From NCBI RefSeq assembly GCF_900249755.1, contig NZ_LT976853.1:945376-1009375 (forward strand): a stretch of 64,000 nt of DNA. Direction: 5' to 3'. Below are positions 1-8,695 of the stretch, piece by piece. Under the pieces are notes generated by a model. It did not search any database. It was not told the origin of the DNA and worked only from the letters and a program-made list of their open reading frames with translations. The translations under genes were made by a program, and so were the position numbers. How positions within the stretch are numbered: the first letter of the stretch is position 1; each line of letters opens with the position of its first letter. Source of the stretch: Cupriavidus taiwanensis (GTDB lineage Bacteria; Pseudomonadota; Gammaproteobacteria; Burkholderiales; Burkholderiaceae).

Positions 1-1449
1 CCGCGGCGCCGACGGCGCGCGGATCAGGCCGATCCCGTCCACGGGGATGGAAGCGGCCGGGGTCAGGTCGTAGCGGCCGTTGCGTGGTACCAGGTTGGGC
101 AGGTCGCGATTGGTGACCAGCGCTTGCGCGGACAGGTAGCGCAGCGCGTCCGGATAGGGCGCTTCGTTCTGGTCCACCAGCGAGACGAACAGCTCGGTGC
201 CGACGTACGCCGTGCGGGTGCCGTACTTGCGGGCCAGCTCGGAGACCAGCCGACGCTCACGCCGCAGCGAAAAATAGCGGCCGTGGTTGCCCTCATCGCC
301 ATTCAGGGTGGTGAAGAGCGGGCGGAAATCGATGCCTGCGCTGTGCCGGGACCGCTGTGCGCTGAGCCGCATGACAGCGTGGATCTCAAAGTCCAGCGGG
401 TGCTGGCGGTCGGCGACCAGATGAAACTCGGCGCGGCCGGGCGAGACCTCGATGCGATCGGTGCGCCTGGGAAACAGGTTGACCACCGGGGTACAGAACA
501 GCGCGAACTGTTCGCGGTCGACCTTGCTGGCCAGGTCCCGGGGCGGCTTTGACAGCAGCACCACGATCTCGGCCTCCTTGCCGTGGATCCGGCCCAACCC
601 CTGCGCCAGCCGGTTGAGGCCGAAGAAATAGAAGCGTTGCGGGCAGGCGAAGTACTCATGCAGCAGGTTGTGGCCGTGGAAACTGTTCCACTGCAAGGGC
701 AGCGCGCCTTCGCCCGGTCCCATGCCTATGTAGCCGACCGCATCCTGCGCCACGGCACCGGGGCGCTCGCCCAGGGTCCCGGGCGCCCCGATCAGCGTCG
801 CCACGCCGGCGCTGTGCAGCAGTTCGAAAAGTTGCGAGGCGATCAGGTCGTCGCCGCACAGGTAGACCGGCAGGTGATCCAGGCCGGGCAACTGGTCGAA
901 GGTGGCGTCGCGCGTGCAGCGCAGGCGCAGGCGCAGGGCGCCCTGCACGGTCACGTGGGCGGGCACATAGCGCTCCGGTCCCCTGACATCGGGCGGAATG
1001 CCGGTGAGCCGCGCGTCCGTGATCTCGACCGGCCACAGCGTCAGCGGCTGCGTGGTCCTGAACTGGCACGCGGTCTTCTCGCCGGGCGCGGCCGCCGCGT
1101 TGAGTTCCGTGCCGCGCGGCACCTGCACGCCGCGCGCAAAGTCACCTTCGCTCTGGCTTGGATGGAACTGCGCCACCGCAATCGACGGCGTCGGCGCGAC
1201 GAAGTTGGGGTAGATCACCTCGAGCAGGCGCTGCGTGAAGCGGGGGAACTCTGCATCGAGCTTGATCTCGGTGCGCGCCGACAGGAAGCAGAACGCCTCG
1301 ATCAGTCGCTCCACGTAGGGGTCGGCCACCTCGATGCCTTGCATGCCCAGCCGTTTCGCGACCTTCGGGTGCTGCCTGGCGAATTCCCCCGCCAGTTCGC
1401 GCAGGTAGACGAGCTCGCGATTGTAGTAATCGAGCAGTTGCGGGTCCAT
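1..1449 (-). CDS. tssF: T6SS baseplate protein TssF (partial, C-terminus outside window)
   Basis: TssF (VasA/ImpG family) is a wedge subunit of the T6SS baseplate and acts with TssE, TssG and TssK in the cytoplasm. The ATG at 1449 gives MDPQLLDYYNRELVYLRELA, the typical TssF N-terminus, followed by the family-like segment FPRFTQRLLEVIYPNFVAPT. The frame stays open to base 1, so about 483 residues are present; family members are usually about 600, so the C-terminal fifth is missing. It starts 4 bases after the tssE stop, which indicates one leftward operon tagK-tssE-tssF. tssG would be expected next, beyond the left edge. Confidence 0.93.
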   Translation of the reverse strand, partial: MDPQLLDYYNRELVYLRELAGEFARQHPKVAKRLGMQGIEVADPYVERLIEAFCFLSARTEIKLDAEFPRFTQRLLEVIYPNFVAPTPSIAVAQFHPSQSEGDFARGVQVPRGTELNAAAAPGEKTACQFRTTQPLTLWPVEITDARLTGIPPDVRGPERYVPAHVTVQGALRLRLRCTRDATFDQLPGLDHLPVYLCGDDLIASQLFELLHSAGVATLIGAPGTLGERPGAVAQDAVGYIGMGPGEGALPLQWNSFHGHNLLHEYFACPQRFYFFGLNRLAQGLGRIHGKEAEIVVLLSKPPRDLASKVDREQFALFCTPVVNLFPRRTDRIEVSPGRAEFHLVADRQHPLDFEIHAVMRLSAQRSRHSAGIDFRPLFTTLNGDEGNHGRYFSLRRERRLVSELARKYGTRTAYVGTELFVSLVDQNEAPYPDALRYLSAQALVTNRDLPNLVPRNGRYDLTPAASIPVDGIGLIRAPSAPR

Positions 1450-1453
1450 GGTG

Positions 1454-1975
1454 TCAGCTGGCGTGGATCGATTGGACGCGCATCCGACTGGTCTCCAGGT
1501 CGAGCGAGCTTTGGGCAGTGAATGCCATCGGATACGGGTTCATGTGGATCAGGCCTTTGATCTCGAACACCAAGGTGTTGTAGCGTTGCGGCGCGTCTTC
1601 CTTCCGCAGCGGCTTCACTTCCAGCGAGCCGGGAATGAGCCGGGGTTCGAAGTCCAGGATCGCGCGCCTGACGATGGTGACGATATCGTTCCACTTGTGC
1701 TCGGCCAGGTAGCTGCCGGCGACCGGAGGCACCCCGTAGTTGAGGGTTGAGGCCGCGGCGGCGGGATAGCGCTTGCGATCGATCTCGTCCTCGTGATTGG
1801 TGGTGTTGAGCAGGAAGGTGAGGTCGCGCTGGATGATCTCGCGCATCCGGGCGCGCGTGACGGTGTATTCGTCGGCGCTTTCCGCCTGGCGCTGGGGCGC
1901 GTCGTCGCGCAACCGGTCCAGCAGCGTCGGCAGCAGTTGCGTATTCGGACGACGCGGCGGACGGTGCTCAGCCAT
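1454..1975 (-). CDS. tssE: T6SS baseplate protein TssE (gp25-like)
   Basis: TssE is the gp25/lysozyme-like baseplate wedge component of the T6SS. The protein has 173 residues, a normal family length. It contains a conserved block around LNYGVPPVAG and the terminal beta region IPGSLEVKPL...FEIKGLIHMNPYP seen in gp25-like proteins. The ATG at 1975 is chosen because it gives MAEHRPPRRPNTQLLPTLLD, a normal TssE start; the same frame is open upstream but only as a shadow of the preceding gene. The start overlaps the stop of the tagK-like gene by 8 bases, which suggests translational coupling. Confidence 0.93.
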   Translation of the reverse strand: MAEHRPPRRPNTQLLPTLLDRLRDDAPQRQAESADEYTVTRARMREIIQRDLTFLLNTTNHEDEIDRKRYPAAAASTLNYGVPPVAGSYLAEHKWNDIVTIVRRAILDFEPRLIPGSLEVKPLRKEDAPQRYNTLVFEIKGLIHMNPYPMAFTAQSSLDLETSRMRVQSIHAS

Positions 1976-2660
1976 GCTGCGCGTCGACGCTGAGCGTGCC
2001 GGCATCCGGTATGGCGACGTCCGTTGCATCGGCCCACCCGGGCTCGCGGCAAAGGCGGATGCCGTCACGCCCTGGCGCTGAAGCCGGAGCGGGGCGGTAG
2101 GCGCTGTCCATCGAGACCAGGTGGTGCTCGCGGCGGGTAAGCCTTGCGGTGACGCCACGGCGACGCGCGGGAGCCATGTCGCCAGCGAACAGCCACAGTA
2201 CGTCGGGCACAGCCGGCATTGAAAAGAGCTCGTGATCTTCAAGGGTTGCGCGGGCGCCGAGCAGGGAATCAATGTGGCCAGCCGTGGCCAGCATGTCCAG
2301 CAGGCTGTCGCCATGGTTCGCTTCGCGCGCGGGCGTTTGCAGCGGCTTCGCGTCGCCTTCGGCCAGCACCGGCACCGGCCCCGCCGGTGGCGCAGCGAAG
2401 CCGGCGTGCGCACTGACGTAGTCGGGATCCCGTAGCGCCGCCTCGGCCTCGCGCTTGAGCTGGTCGAGCACGTCGGCAGGGTCAGCGGCAGCCGCGTCCG
2501 TAGCTGCGCAGGCGCCGGCGGGCTTTACCAGCGCGTATGGATCGGCCGTGGCTGGCTGCGTCTCGCCGGGTGCATCCGAGGGCCATGGCGGAGCGCTGTC
2601 GCCGCCGGGTCGCGTGTCGACGGCAGCGATCTCTGCCGTACGGTTCTGCCAGTTGATCAT
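1968..2660 (-). CDS. tagK: TagK-like T6SS accessory protein
   Basis: This 230-residue protein precedes tssE in the leftward T6SS operon. Its centre and C-terminus (DSLLDMLATAG, then PDVLWLFAGDMAP, then LTRREHHLVSMDSAYRP) resemble proteins annotated as TagK in Burkholderiales T6SS clusters, where a TagK gene sits beside tssE. That match is from memory of the family and not from a search. The role of TagK is not established. Residues 1 to about 100 are low-complexity (Ala, Pro, Asp). The ATG at 2660 is a conservative start; the frame continues to a TTG at 2741 preceded by an AGGAAAA purine tract, so a 257-residue form is possible. Confidence 0.6.
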   Translation of the reverse strand: MINWQNRTAEIAAVDTRPGGDSAPPWPSDAPGETQPATADPYALVKPAGACAATDAAAADPADVLDQLKREAEAALRDPDYVSAHAGFAAPPAGPVPVLAEGDAKPLQTPAREANHGDSLLDMLATAGHIDSLLGARATLEDHELFSMPAVPDVLWLFAGDMAPARRRGVTARLTRREHHLVSMDSAYRPAPASAPGRDGIRLCREPGWADATDVAIPDAGTLSVDAQHG

Positions 2661-3112
2661 CGCCCAGCCACGTGAGGTTATTGGTTGCGGAAAGCGTCCG
2701 ATAATAATCGGAAATCCAGGTGTGATGCCATTCAAGATCAAGAGGAATTTTCCTATTAAATATCTTGAAAATATAAATTGAAAACGGATGATGAAAGTTT
2801 AAGTATTGCCTTATAGACGGCCGTTCTTAAATAACGCGCAGCAGATATTAAATGTCAAAAATCGTAATATTTGCTGTGGCCCGGGGATTCGGTCATTGCC
2901 GGCGTCAGGAAGCTGTGTTAATCGCGCGACGGCCGAGGAAAGGCATTAAAATCAAAGAGTTATAGATTTTTCGTGGATCCAGCCGATCGACCCGGGGTCG
3001 CGGCGGGAAGTTTGCCTGGCGTATGGTTTTGGACATATCCTAAAAAACCAATAAAAATTTCCGCGCAACGGCAGTTCTCACATTCAGGGAAATTGCCAGG
3101 CAAAGGCATCGA
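2661..3112. promoter_or_regulatory. Divergent T6SS promoter region with two inverted repeats
   Basis: This 452-base interval separates the leftward tagK-tssE-tssF arm from the rightward clpV arm and is clearly more A+T-rich than its surroundings. Two inverted repeats are visible. CAGCAGATATTA at 2839-2850 pairs with TAATATTTGCTG at 2865-2876 (one mismatch, 14-base spacer) and looks like an operator. TTTGCCTGGC at 3011-3020 pairs perfectly with GCCAGGCAAA at 3095-3104, just before the clpV start at 3113 and overlapping its only purine-rich ribosome-binding candidate (AAAGG). The latter could fold in the mRNA leader. No gene is convincing here. Confidence 0.5.
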
Positions 3113-5827
3113 ATGGATATCTCGCGCCAGGCGTTATTTGGCCGGCTCAATCTCACCCTGTTCAAGGCGATCGAAAGCGCGACGGCCTTTTGCAAGCTCC
3201 GCGGCAATCCGTACGTGGAGCTGGTGCATTGGCTCCACCAGTTGCTGCAAGCACCGGATGGCGACCTGCAGCGCATGCTGCGCCATGCGGGCGCCGACCT
3301 GTCCGTGCTCGAATCCGACCTGGCCCGCGCGCTGGCGGCGTTGCCGGCGGGCGCCGCCTCGGTCAGCGACTTCTCGTTCCAGCTCGAGTCGGCGATCGAG
3401 CGGGCATGGGTCTATGCCACGCTTGCCTTTTCCGATGACCGCGTGCGCGGCGCTTACCTGCTCGTCGCACTGCTCAAGACGCCGGAGCTGCGCCGCACCG
3501 TGCTGGGCATCTCGAACCAGTTCGCGAAGCTGCGGGCCGATGACCTGGTGGCAATGGCGCCGGCTCTCATCGCGCAGTCGCCCGAGAACCATGAAGCGGC
3601 CTATGACGGCAGCGGCCTGGCGCCCGCCATACCGGGTGAAGCCAGCGGTGCCACGGCATCTGCCAGCGCCAGCGCTGCAGCCTTGGGCAAGTACTGTCGC
3701 GACCTGACCGAAGCGGCGCGCGCGGGTCAGCTGGATCCCGTGATCGGCCGCGAGCATGAGATCCGCACCATGACGGATATCCTGCTGCGCCGCCGTCAGA
3801 ACAATCCGCTTCTGACCGGCGAGGCGGGCGTGGGCAAGACCGCCGTCATCGAGGGGCTGGCGCAGGCCATTGCTACGGGCGAGGTGCCGCCCGCGCTGAA
3901 GGGCACCAGGTTGCTGAGCCTCGATGTCGGTGCGCTGCTCGCCGGCGCAAGCATGAAGGGCGAGTTCGAAGCGCGCTTGAAGGGCGTCCTCGAGGAAGCT
4001 GCCAGATCCGCGGCGCCCGTGATCCTGTTCGTCGATGAAGTCCACACGCTGGTCGGCGCCGGGGGGCAGGCCGGCACCGGCGATGCGGCGAACCTGCTCA
4101 AGCCGGCGCTGGCGCGCGGGGCCTTGCGCATGATCGGCGCCACCACCTGGAGCGAGTACAAGCGCCACATCGAAAAGGACCCCGCGCTCACCCGCCGCTT
4201 CCAGGCCCTGCAGGTGATGGAGCCGGAGGAGACCACGGCCGTCGCCATGGTGCGAGGGCTGGTCCGGACCTTCGAGGCCCATCATCAGGTGCTGATCCGC
4301 GATGAAGCGGTGCGGGCCGCGGTCAGGCTATCGCACCGCTATCTCCCCTCGCGGCAGTTGCCTGACAAGGCGATCAGCCTGCTCGACACCGCCTGTGCCC
4401 GCGTTGCGCTGTCACTGCATGCGCCGCCGGCCGAGGTCGAACACCTGCGCCACGCACTTGCCGCAGCCGACGTCGAATGCGCGCTATTGGCCAGGGAAGC
4501 CGAACTCGGCCATCCGGATGCTGAGCGGATCGGCGTCGCGCAGGCCGACCGCGAGCAGGCTGGCGCGCGCCTGGCCCTGGCCGAGGCGCGCTGGTGCCGG
4601 GAGCGCGGCCTGGCGCGCGAGCTGGTGGCCGGCCGCCAGGCGCTGATGCAGCCTGCGTCGGATCCGGCGCGGGGTACTGCGCCGGTTCGGCAGTCGCTGG
4701 CGCAACTCGAGGCCGATCTTCGTGACGCGCAGGCAGGCGCGCCGCTCGTCTACACCGAAGTGGACGCAGCCGTGGTCGCGGCCATCGTCGCCGACTGGAC
4801 CGGCATCCCGGTCAGGCGCATGGTCGCGGACGAGGTGGCGACCGTGATGCGGTTGCCGCAGGTGCTTGGCGAACGCGTGATCGGGCAGGACCACGCGCTG
4901 CTGCAGCTGGGCGAGCGCGTGCAGACCGCCCGCGCGCGGCTGACCGACCCGGACAAGCCGGTCGGCGTGTTCCTGCTGGCAGGTCCGTCGGGCGTCGGCA
5001 AGACCGAGACGGCGCTGGCGTTGGCCGATGCCCTGTACGGCGGCGTGCAGAACCTGATCACCGTCAATCTCTCGGAATTCCAGGAGCCGCACACCGTCTC
5101 CACGCTCAAGGGCGCGCCGCCGGGCTATGTCGGCTATGGCGAAGGCGGCGTGCTGACCGAAGCGGTGCGCCGGCGGCCCTACAGCGTGGTGTTGCTCGAC
5201 GAGGTCGAGAAGGCGCATGCCGATGTCCACGAAGTCTTCTACCAGGTCTTCGACAAGGGCTGCATGGAGGATGGCGAGGGACGCCATATCGACTTCAGGA
5301 ACACCATCCTGCTGCTGACCACCAATGCCGGTGCCGAGTTGCTGGCGGACCTCTGTGAAGACCCCGCGCGGATGCCGGAACCGGCCGCGCTGCGCGAGGC
5401 GCTGATGCCCGAGTTGCGCAGGATATTTCCGGCGGCGTTCCTGGGGCGGCTGGTGGTCGTGCCCTATCTGCCGCTCGCCCCCGACAACCTTGGCCGTATC
5501 GTGCGCCTGCATCTGGATCGCGTGGCGGCGCGCATGCAAGACCAGCACGGCATTGTGCTGACGTACGAAGCGGCGGTGGTCGCGCTGATCGTGAAGCGTT
5601 GTCCGGTCGGCGAGACCGGCGCGCGCCAGCTGATCAGCTTCATCGAGCAGGTCATACAGCCGCGGCTTGCACGCGTGTGGCTGCAGGCCCTGTCCGAGCA
5701 GCGCCAGCTTGCCGCGATCGCGATCCGCGTTGACGACGGTGAGCCTGACGGGCTCGCCTGCCACACCGAACACCGCGCCGGCGGCGATGCCGCTGCGCCG
5801 GAGTGTCCCGAGGCCGGTCCGGCATGA
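3113..5827 (+). CDS. clpV: T6SS sheath-disassembly ATPase ClpV (TssH)
   Basis: ClpV is the AAA+ unfoldase that recycles contracted TssB/TssC sheaths. The protein has 904 residues, a usual ClpV length. An N-terminal Clp-N-like region (about 1-160) is followed by AAA module 1 with Walker A GEAGVGKT (236-243) and Walker B region VILFVDEVHTLVG, a coiled middle domain (about 430-560), and AAA module 2 with GPSGVGKT (624-631) and VVLLDEVEKAH, then a ClpB D2-like C-terminus. It opens the rightward operon and tssB follows after 39 bases. The start sits on the distal arm of a leader inverted repeat. The extreme C-terminus is Ala/Pro/Glu-rich. Confidence 0.96.
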   Translation: MDISRQALFGRLNLTLFKAIESATAFCKLRGNPYVELVHWLHQLLQAPDGDLQRMLRHAGADLSVLESDLARALAALPAGAASVSDFSFQLESAIERAWVYATLAFSDDRVRGAYLLVALLKTPELRRTVLGISNQFAKLRADDLVAMAPALIAQSPENHEAAYDGSGLAPAIPGEASGATASASASAAALGKYCRDLTEAARAGQLDPVIGREHEIRTMTDILLRRRQNNPLLTGEAGVGKTAVIEGLAQAIATGEVPPALKGTRLLSLDVGALLAGASMKGEFEARLKGVLEEAARSAAPVILFVDEVHTLVGAGGQAGTGDAANLLKPALARGALRMIGATTWSEYKRHIEKDPALTRRFQALQVMEPEETTAVAMVRGLVRTFEAHHQVLIRDEAVRAAVRLSHRYLPSRQLPDKAISLLDTACARVALSLHAPPAEVEHLRHALAAADVECALLAREAELGHPDAERIGVAQADREQAGARLALAEARWCRERGLARELVAGRQALMQPASDPARGTAPVRQSLAQLEADLRDAQAGAPLVYTEVDAAVVAAIVADWTGIPVRRMVADEVATVMRLPQVLGERVIGQDHALLQLGERVQTARARLTDPDKPVGVFLLAGPSGVGKTETALALADALYGGVQNLITVNLSEFQEPHTVSTLKGAPPGYVGYGEGGVLTEAVRRRPYSVVLLDEVEKAHADVHEVFYQVFDKGCMEDGEGRHIDFRNTILLLTTNAGAELLADLCEDPARMPEPAALREALMPELRRIFPAAFLGRLVVVPYLPLAPDNLGRIVRLHLDRVAARMQDQHGIVLTYEAAVVALIVKRCPVGETGARQLISFIEQVIQPRLARVWLQALSEQRQLAAIAIRVDDGEPDGLACHTEHRAGGDAAAPECPEAGPA

Positions 5828-5866
5828 AGCCAACCGGCACGTCCATGTAACCCCCAGGGGAGAACC

Positions 5867-6400
5867 ATGTCTGTTGTGAACAGTTCGCAGAAATTCGTCG
5901 CACGCAATCGCGCGCCGCGGGTGCAGATCGAGTACGACGTCGAAGTGTACGGCTCGGAGAAGCGCATCGAGCTGCCTTTCGTGATGGGCGTGCTGGCCGA
6001 CTTGTCTGGCACGCCAGCCGAGCCGCTGCCGGCGGTTGCCGATCGCAAGTTTCTGGATATCGACATCGACAACTTCGACGAGCGCATGAAGGCCATGAAG
6101 CCGCGCGTAGCGCTCGCGGTGCCCAATACGCTTTCCGGCGACGGCCAGCTCGTGGTCGACATGACCTTCGAGAGCATCGAAGACTTCTCGCCCGCGGCCG
6201 TGGCCGGCAAGGTCGACGCGCTCAGGCAATTGCTCGATGCCCGCACCCAGCTGGCCAACCTGCAAACCTACATGGACGGAAAGTCGGGTGCCGAAGCGCT
6301 GATCAACCAGTTGCTGCAGGACCCCGCGCTGCTGCAATCACTGGCAAAAGCGCCCAGGCCCACGGCCGGCGAAGACAAGCCCCAGACGCCGCAGTCCTGA
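5867..6400 (+). CDS. tssB: T6SS sheath small subunit TssB (VipA)
   Basis: TssB forms the contractile sheath together with TssC. The 177-residue product begins MSVVNSSQKFVARNRAPRVQ and carries the family segment VEVYGSEKRIELPFVMGVLADLSG, then the helix FEDF-type motif region FESIEDFSPAAVAGKV that contacts TssC. The ATG is preceded by AGGGGAGAACC, a good ribosome-binding site. It lies 39 bases after clpV and 49 bases before tssC, the standard sheath gene pair. Length and content are ordinary. Confidence 0.96.
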   Translation: MSVVNSSQKFVARNRAPRVQIEYDVEVYGSEKRIELPFVMGVLADLSGTPAEPLPAVADRKFLDIDIDNFDERMKAMKPRVALAVPNTLSGDGQLVVDMTFESIEDFSPAAVAGKVDALRQLLDARTQLANLQTYMDGKSGAEALINQLLQDPALLQSLAKAPRPTAGEDKPQTPQS

Positions 6401-6449
6401 ATCGATCGGCTGCTTGCCCACCTGAACCAATTCATCAAGCAAGGATTCC

Positions 6450-7943
6450 ATGGCCTCCGTCCAACCAGCCCAAGCCCATGCGCCCGCGAGCGCTGACCAT
6501 TCCGACTTCGCGGCGCTGATCAGCCGCGAGTTTTCGCCCAAGACCGAGCAGGCGCGCGAGGCCGTCGACCTCGCCGTCAAGACCCTGGCCGAGCAGGCGC
6601 TCGCCAGCGCGTTCACCATCAGCGATGATGCCTACAAAAGCATCGAAGCCATCATCGGTGCGATCGACAGCAAGCTTTCCGAGCAGATCAACCTGATCCT
6701 GCACCATGAGGACTTCCAGAAGCTGGAGTCCGCCTGGCGCGGCCTGCACCACCTGGTCTCGAACACCGAAACCGACGACAAGCTGCGCATCCGCGTGATG
6801 GATGTGTCCAAGGAAGAGCTGCGCCGCACGCTGCGCCGCTACAAGGGCATCGGCTGGGACCAGAGCCCGTTCTTCAAGCGCATCTATGAGGAAGAGTACG
6901 GGCAGCTTGGCGGCGAGCCCTATGGCTGCCTGGTGGCCGACTACTACTTCGACCATACGCCGCCCGACGTCGAACTGCTTGGCTCGCTCGCCAAGATCTC
7001 GGCAGCGGCCCACGCCCCGTTCATCGCCGGCGCCTCGCCGTCGGTGCTGCAGATGGACTCGTGGCAGGAGCTGGCCAATCCGCGCGATCTGTCCAAAATC
7101 TTCCAGAACCTGGAATACGCGCCGTGGAACAGCCTGCGCAATGCCGAAGACGCGCGCTACGTCGGGCTGGCCATGCCGCGCTTCCTGTCGCGGCTGCCCT
7201 ACGGCATCCGGACCAACCCGGTCGACGAGTTCGACTTCGAGGAAGACACCGACGGTGCCGATCACCGCAAGTACGTGTGGAGCAATGCCGCGTACGCCAT
7301 GGCGGTCAATATCAACCGCTCGTTCAAGCTCTATGGCTGGTGCACGCTGATCCGGGGCGTGGAAAGCGGCGGTGTGGTGGAGAACCTGCCATGCCACACC
7401 TTCCCGACCGACGATGGCGGCATCGACATGAAGTGCCCGACCGAGATTGCGATTTCGGATCGCCGTGAGGCGGAGCTGTCGAAGAACGGCTTTATCTCGC
7501 TGGTGCACCGCAAGAACACCGACTACGCAGCCTTCATCGGCGCGCAGTCGATGCAGAAGCCAGCCGAGTACTACGACGCCGACGCGACCGCCAACGCCAA
7601 CCTGTCGGCGAGGCTGCCCTACCTGTTCGCCTGCTCGCGCTTCGCGCACTACCTGAAGTGCATCGTGCGCGACAAGATCGGCGCCTTCAAGGAGCGCGAG
7701 GACATGCAGCGCTGGCTCAACGAATGGATCATGAATTACGTCGACGCCGACCCGGCCAACTCGTCGCAGGAAACCAAGGCGCGCCGTCCGCTGGCGGCAG
7801 CCGAGGTGGTCGTCGAGGAAGCGGAAGGCAATCCTGGCTACTACAGCGCCAAGTTCTTCCTGCGCCCGCACTTCCAGCTCGAGGGCCTGACCGTCTCGCT
7901 GCGGCTGGTGGCACGCCTGCCGTCGGTGAAGGATGCCGCCTGA
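6450..7943 (+). CDS. tssC: T6SS sheath large subunit TssC (VipB)
   Basis: TssC is the large sheath subunit; it stacks with TssB around the Hcp tube and contracts to fire it. The 497-residue length is typical. Recognisable family blocks include FQKLESAWRGLHHLV, the segment PFFKRIYEEEYGQLGGEPYG, FLSRLPYG near residue 250, and the C-terminal YVDADPANSSQETKARRPLA. The ATG at 6450 is preceded by AAGCAAGGATTCC. It is directly downstream of tssB in the same operon and 130 bases before hcp. Nothing unusual is seen. Confidence 0.96.
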   Translation: MASVQPAQAHAPASADHSDFAALISREFSPKTEQAREAVDLAVKTLAEQALASAFTISDDAYKSIEAIIGAIDSKLSEQINLILHHEDFQKLESAWRGLHHLVSNTETDDKLRIRVMDVSKEELRRTLRRYKGIGWDQSPFFKRIYEEEYGQLGGEPYGCLVADYYFDHTPPDVELLGSLAKISAAAHAPFIAGASPSVLQMDSWQELANPRDLSKIFQNLEYAPWNSLRNAEDARYVGLAMPRFLSRLPYGIRTNPVDEFDFEEDTDGADHRKYVWSNAAYAMAVNINRSFKLYGWCTLIRGVESGGVVENLPCHTFPTDDGGIDMKCPTEIAISDRREAELSKNGFISLVHRKNTDYAAFIGAQSMQKPAEYYDADATANANLSARLPYLFACSRFAHYLKCIVRDKIGAFKEREDMQRWLNEWIMNYVDADPANSSQETKARRPLAAAEVVVEEAEGNPGYYSAKFFLRPHFQLEGLTVSLRLVARLPSVKDAA

Positions 7944-8073
7944 GCGCCGCCCGGGCGTTGAAACGTACCGGTAGTTCCATGGCGAGGCCCCGCGCTTCCA
8001 CCCTCAAGGGAAACGCGGTGCCGGCCGTGGCTCTTGTCTGCAGTACTTGTCTAAACGCGAAAGGAGTTTTGCA

Positions 8074-8559
8074 ATGGCACAGGACATTTTCCTGAAGATC
8101 AACGGCATCGATGGCGAGTCGCAGGATTCGTCGCACAAGAATGAAATCGAAGTGCTGGCCTGGGACTGGAGCATCGAGCAACAGTCCACCATGCACGCGG
8201 GCAGCGGCGGCGGGGCCGGCAAGGCGACCGTGTCGGACCTGTCGTTCGAGCACTTCATCGACCGCGCGTCGCCCAACCTGATGAAGTATTGCCTCACCGG
8301 CAAGCACATCAACGAGGCCGTGCTGGTGGTGCGAAAGGCCGGCGGCAATCCGCTCGAATATCTGAAGCTCACCATGACCGACGTGATCGTCACCAGGGTG
8401 AGCCCCACGGGCTCGGTGGAGGATGAGGTGCGCATGCGCGAGAAGGTGGCGTTGTCGTTCTCCAGGGTGAAGCAGGAATACGTGGTGCAGAACGCCCAGG
8501 GCGGCAGCGGCGGCGCGGTCACCGCGGGCTACGACATCAAGGGCAACAAGGAAGCCTGA
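8074..8559 (+). CDS. hcp: T6SS tube protein Hcp (TssD)
   Basis: Hcp hexamers stack into the inner tube that is expelled by sheath contraction. The product has 161 residues and begins MAQDIFLKINGIDGESQDS, with the family features EIEVLAWDWS, a Gly-rich loop, and YLKLTMTDVIVTRV. The start at 8074 is chosen over an in-frame upstream ATG at 8047 because it has a perfect AAAGGAG 7 bases ahead and the correct family N-terminus. The strong site fits the very high expression usual for Hcp. vgrG follows after 136 bases. Confidence 0.97.
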   Translation: MAQDIFLKINGIDGESQDSSHKNEIEVLAWDWSIEQQSTMHAGSGGGAGKATVSDLSFEHFIDRASPNLMKYCLTGKHINEAVLVVRKAGGNPLEYLKLTMTDVIVTRVSPTGSVEDEVRMREKVALSFSRVKQEYVVQNAQGGSGGAVTAGYDIKGNKEA

Positions 8560-8695
8560 TTGCCATCGCTGGCCCTGGCGGCGACTGCGGCCGTCGCCGG
8601 GGTCACTGAGGCAATCCGGGCACCGACGCTATGGAAGCTTCAGGGCGCTTCGATGAACCGCATGACATCTGGCCGCTGGCTGCGAGGGTGACCTC

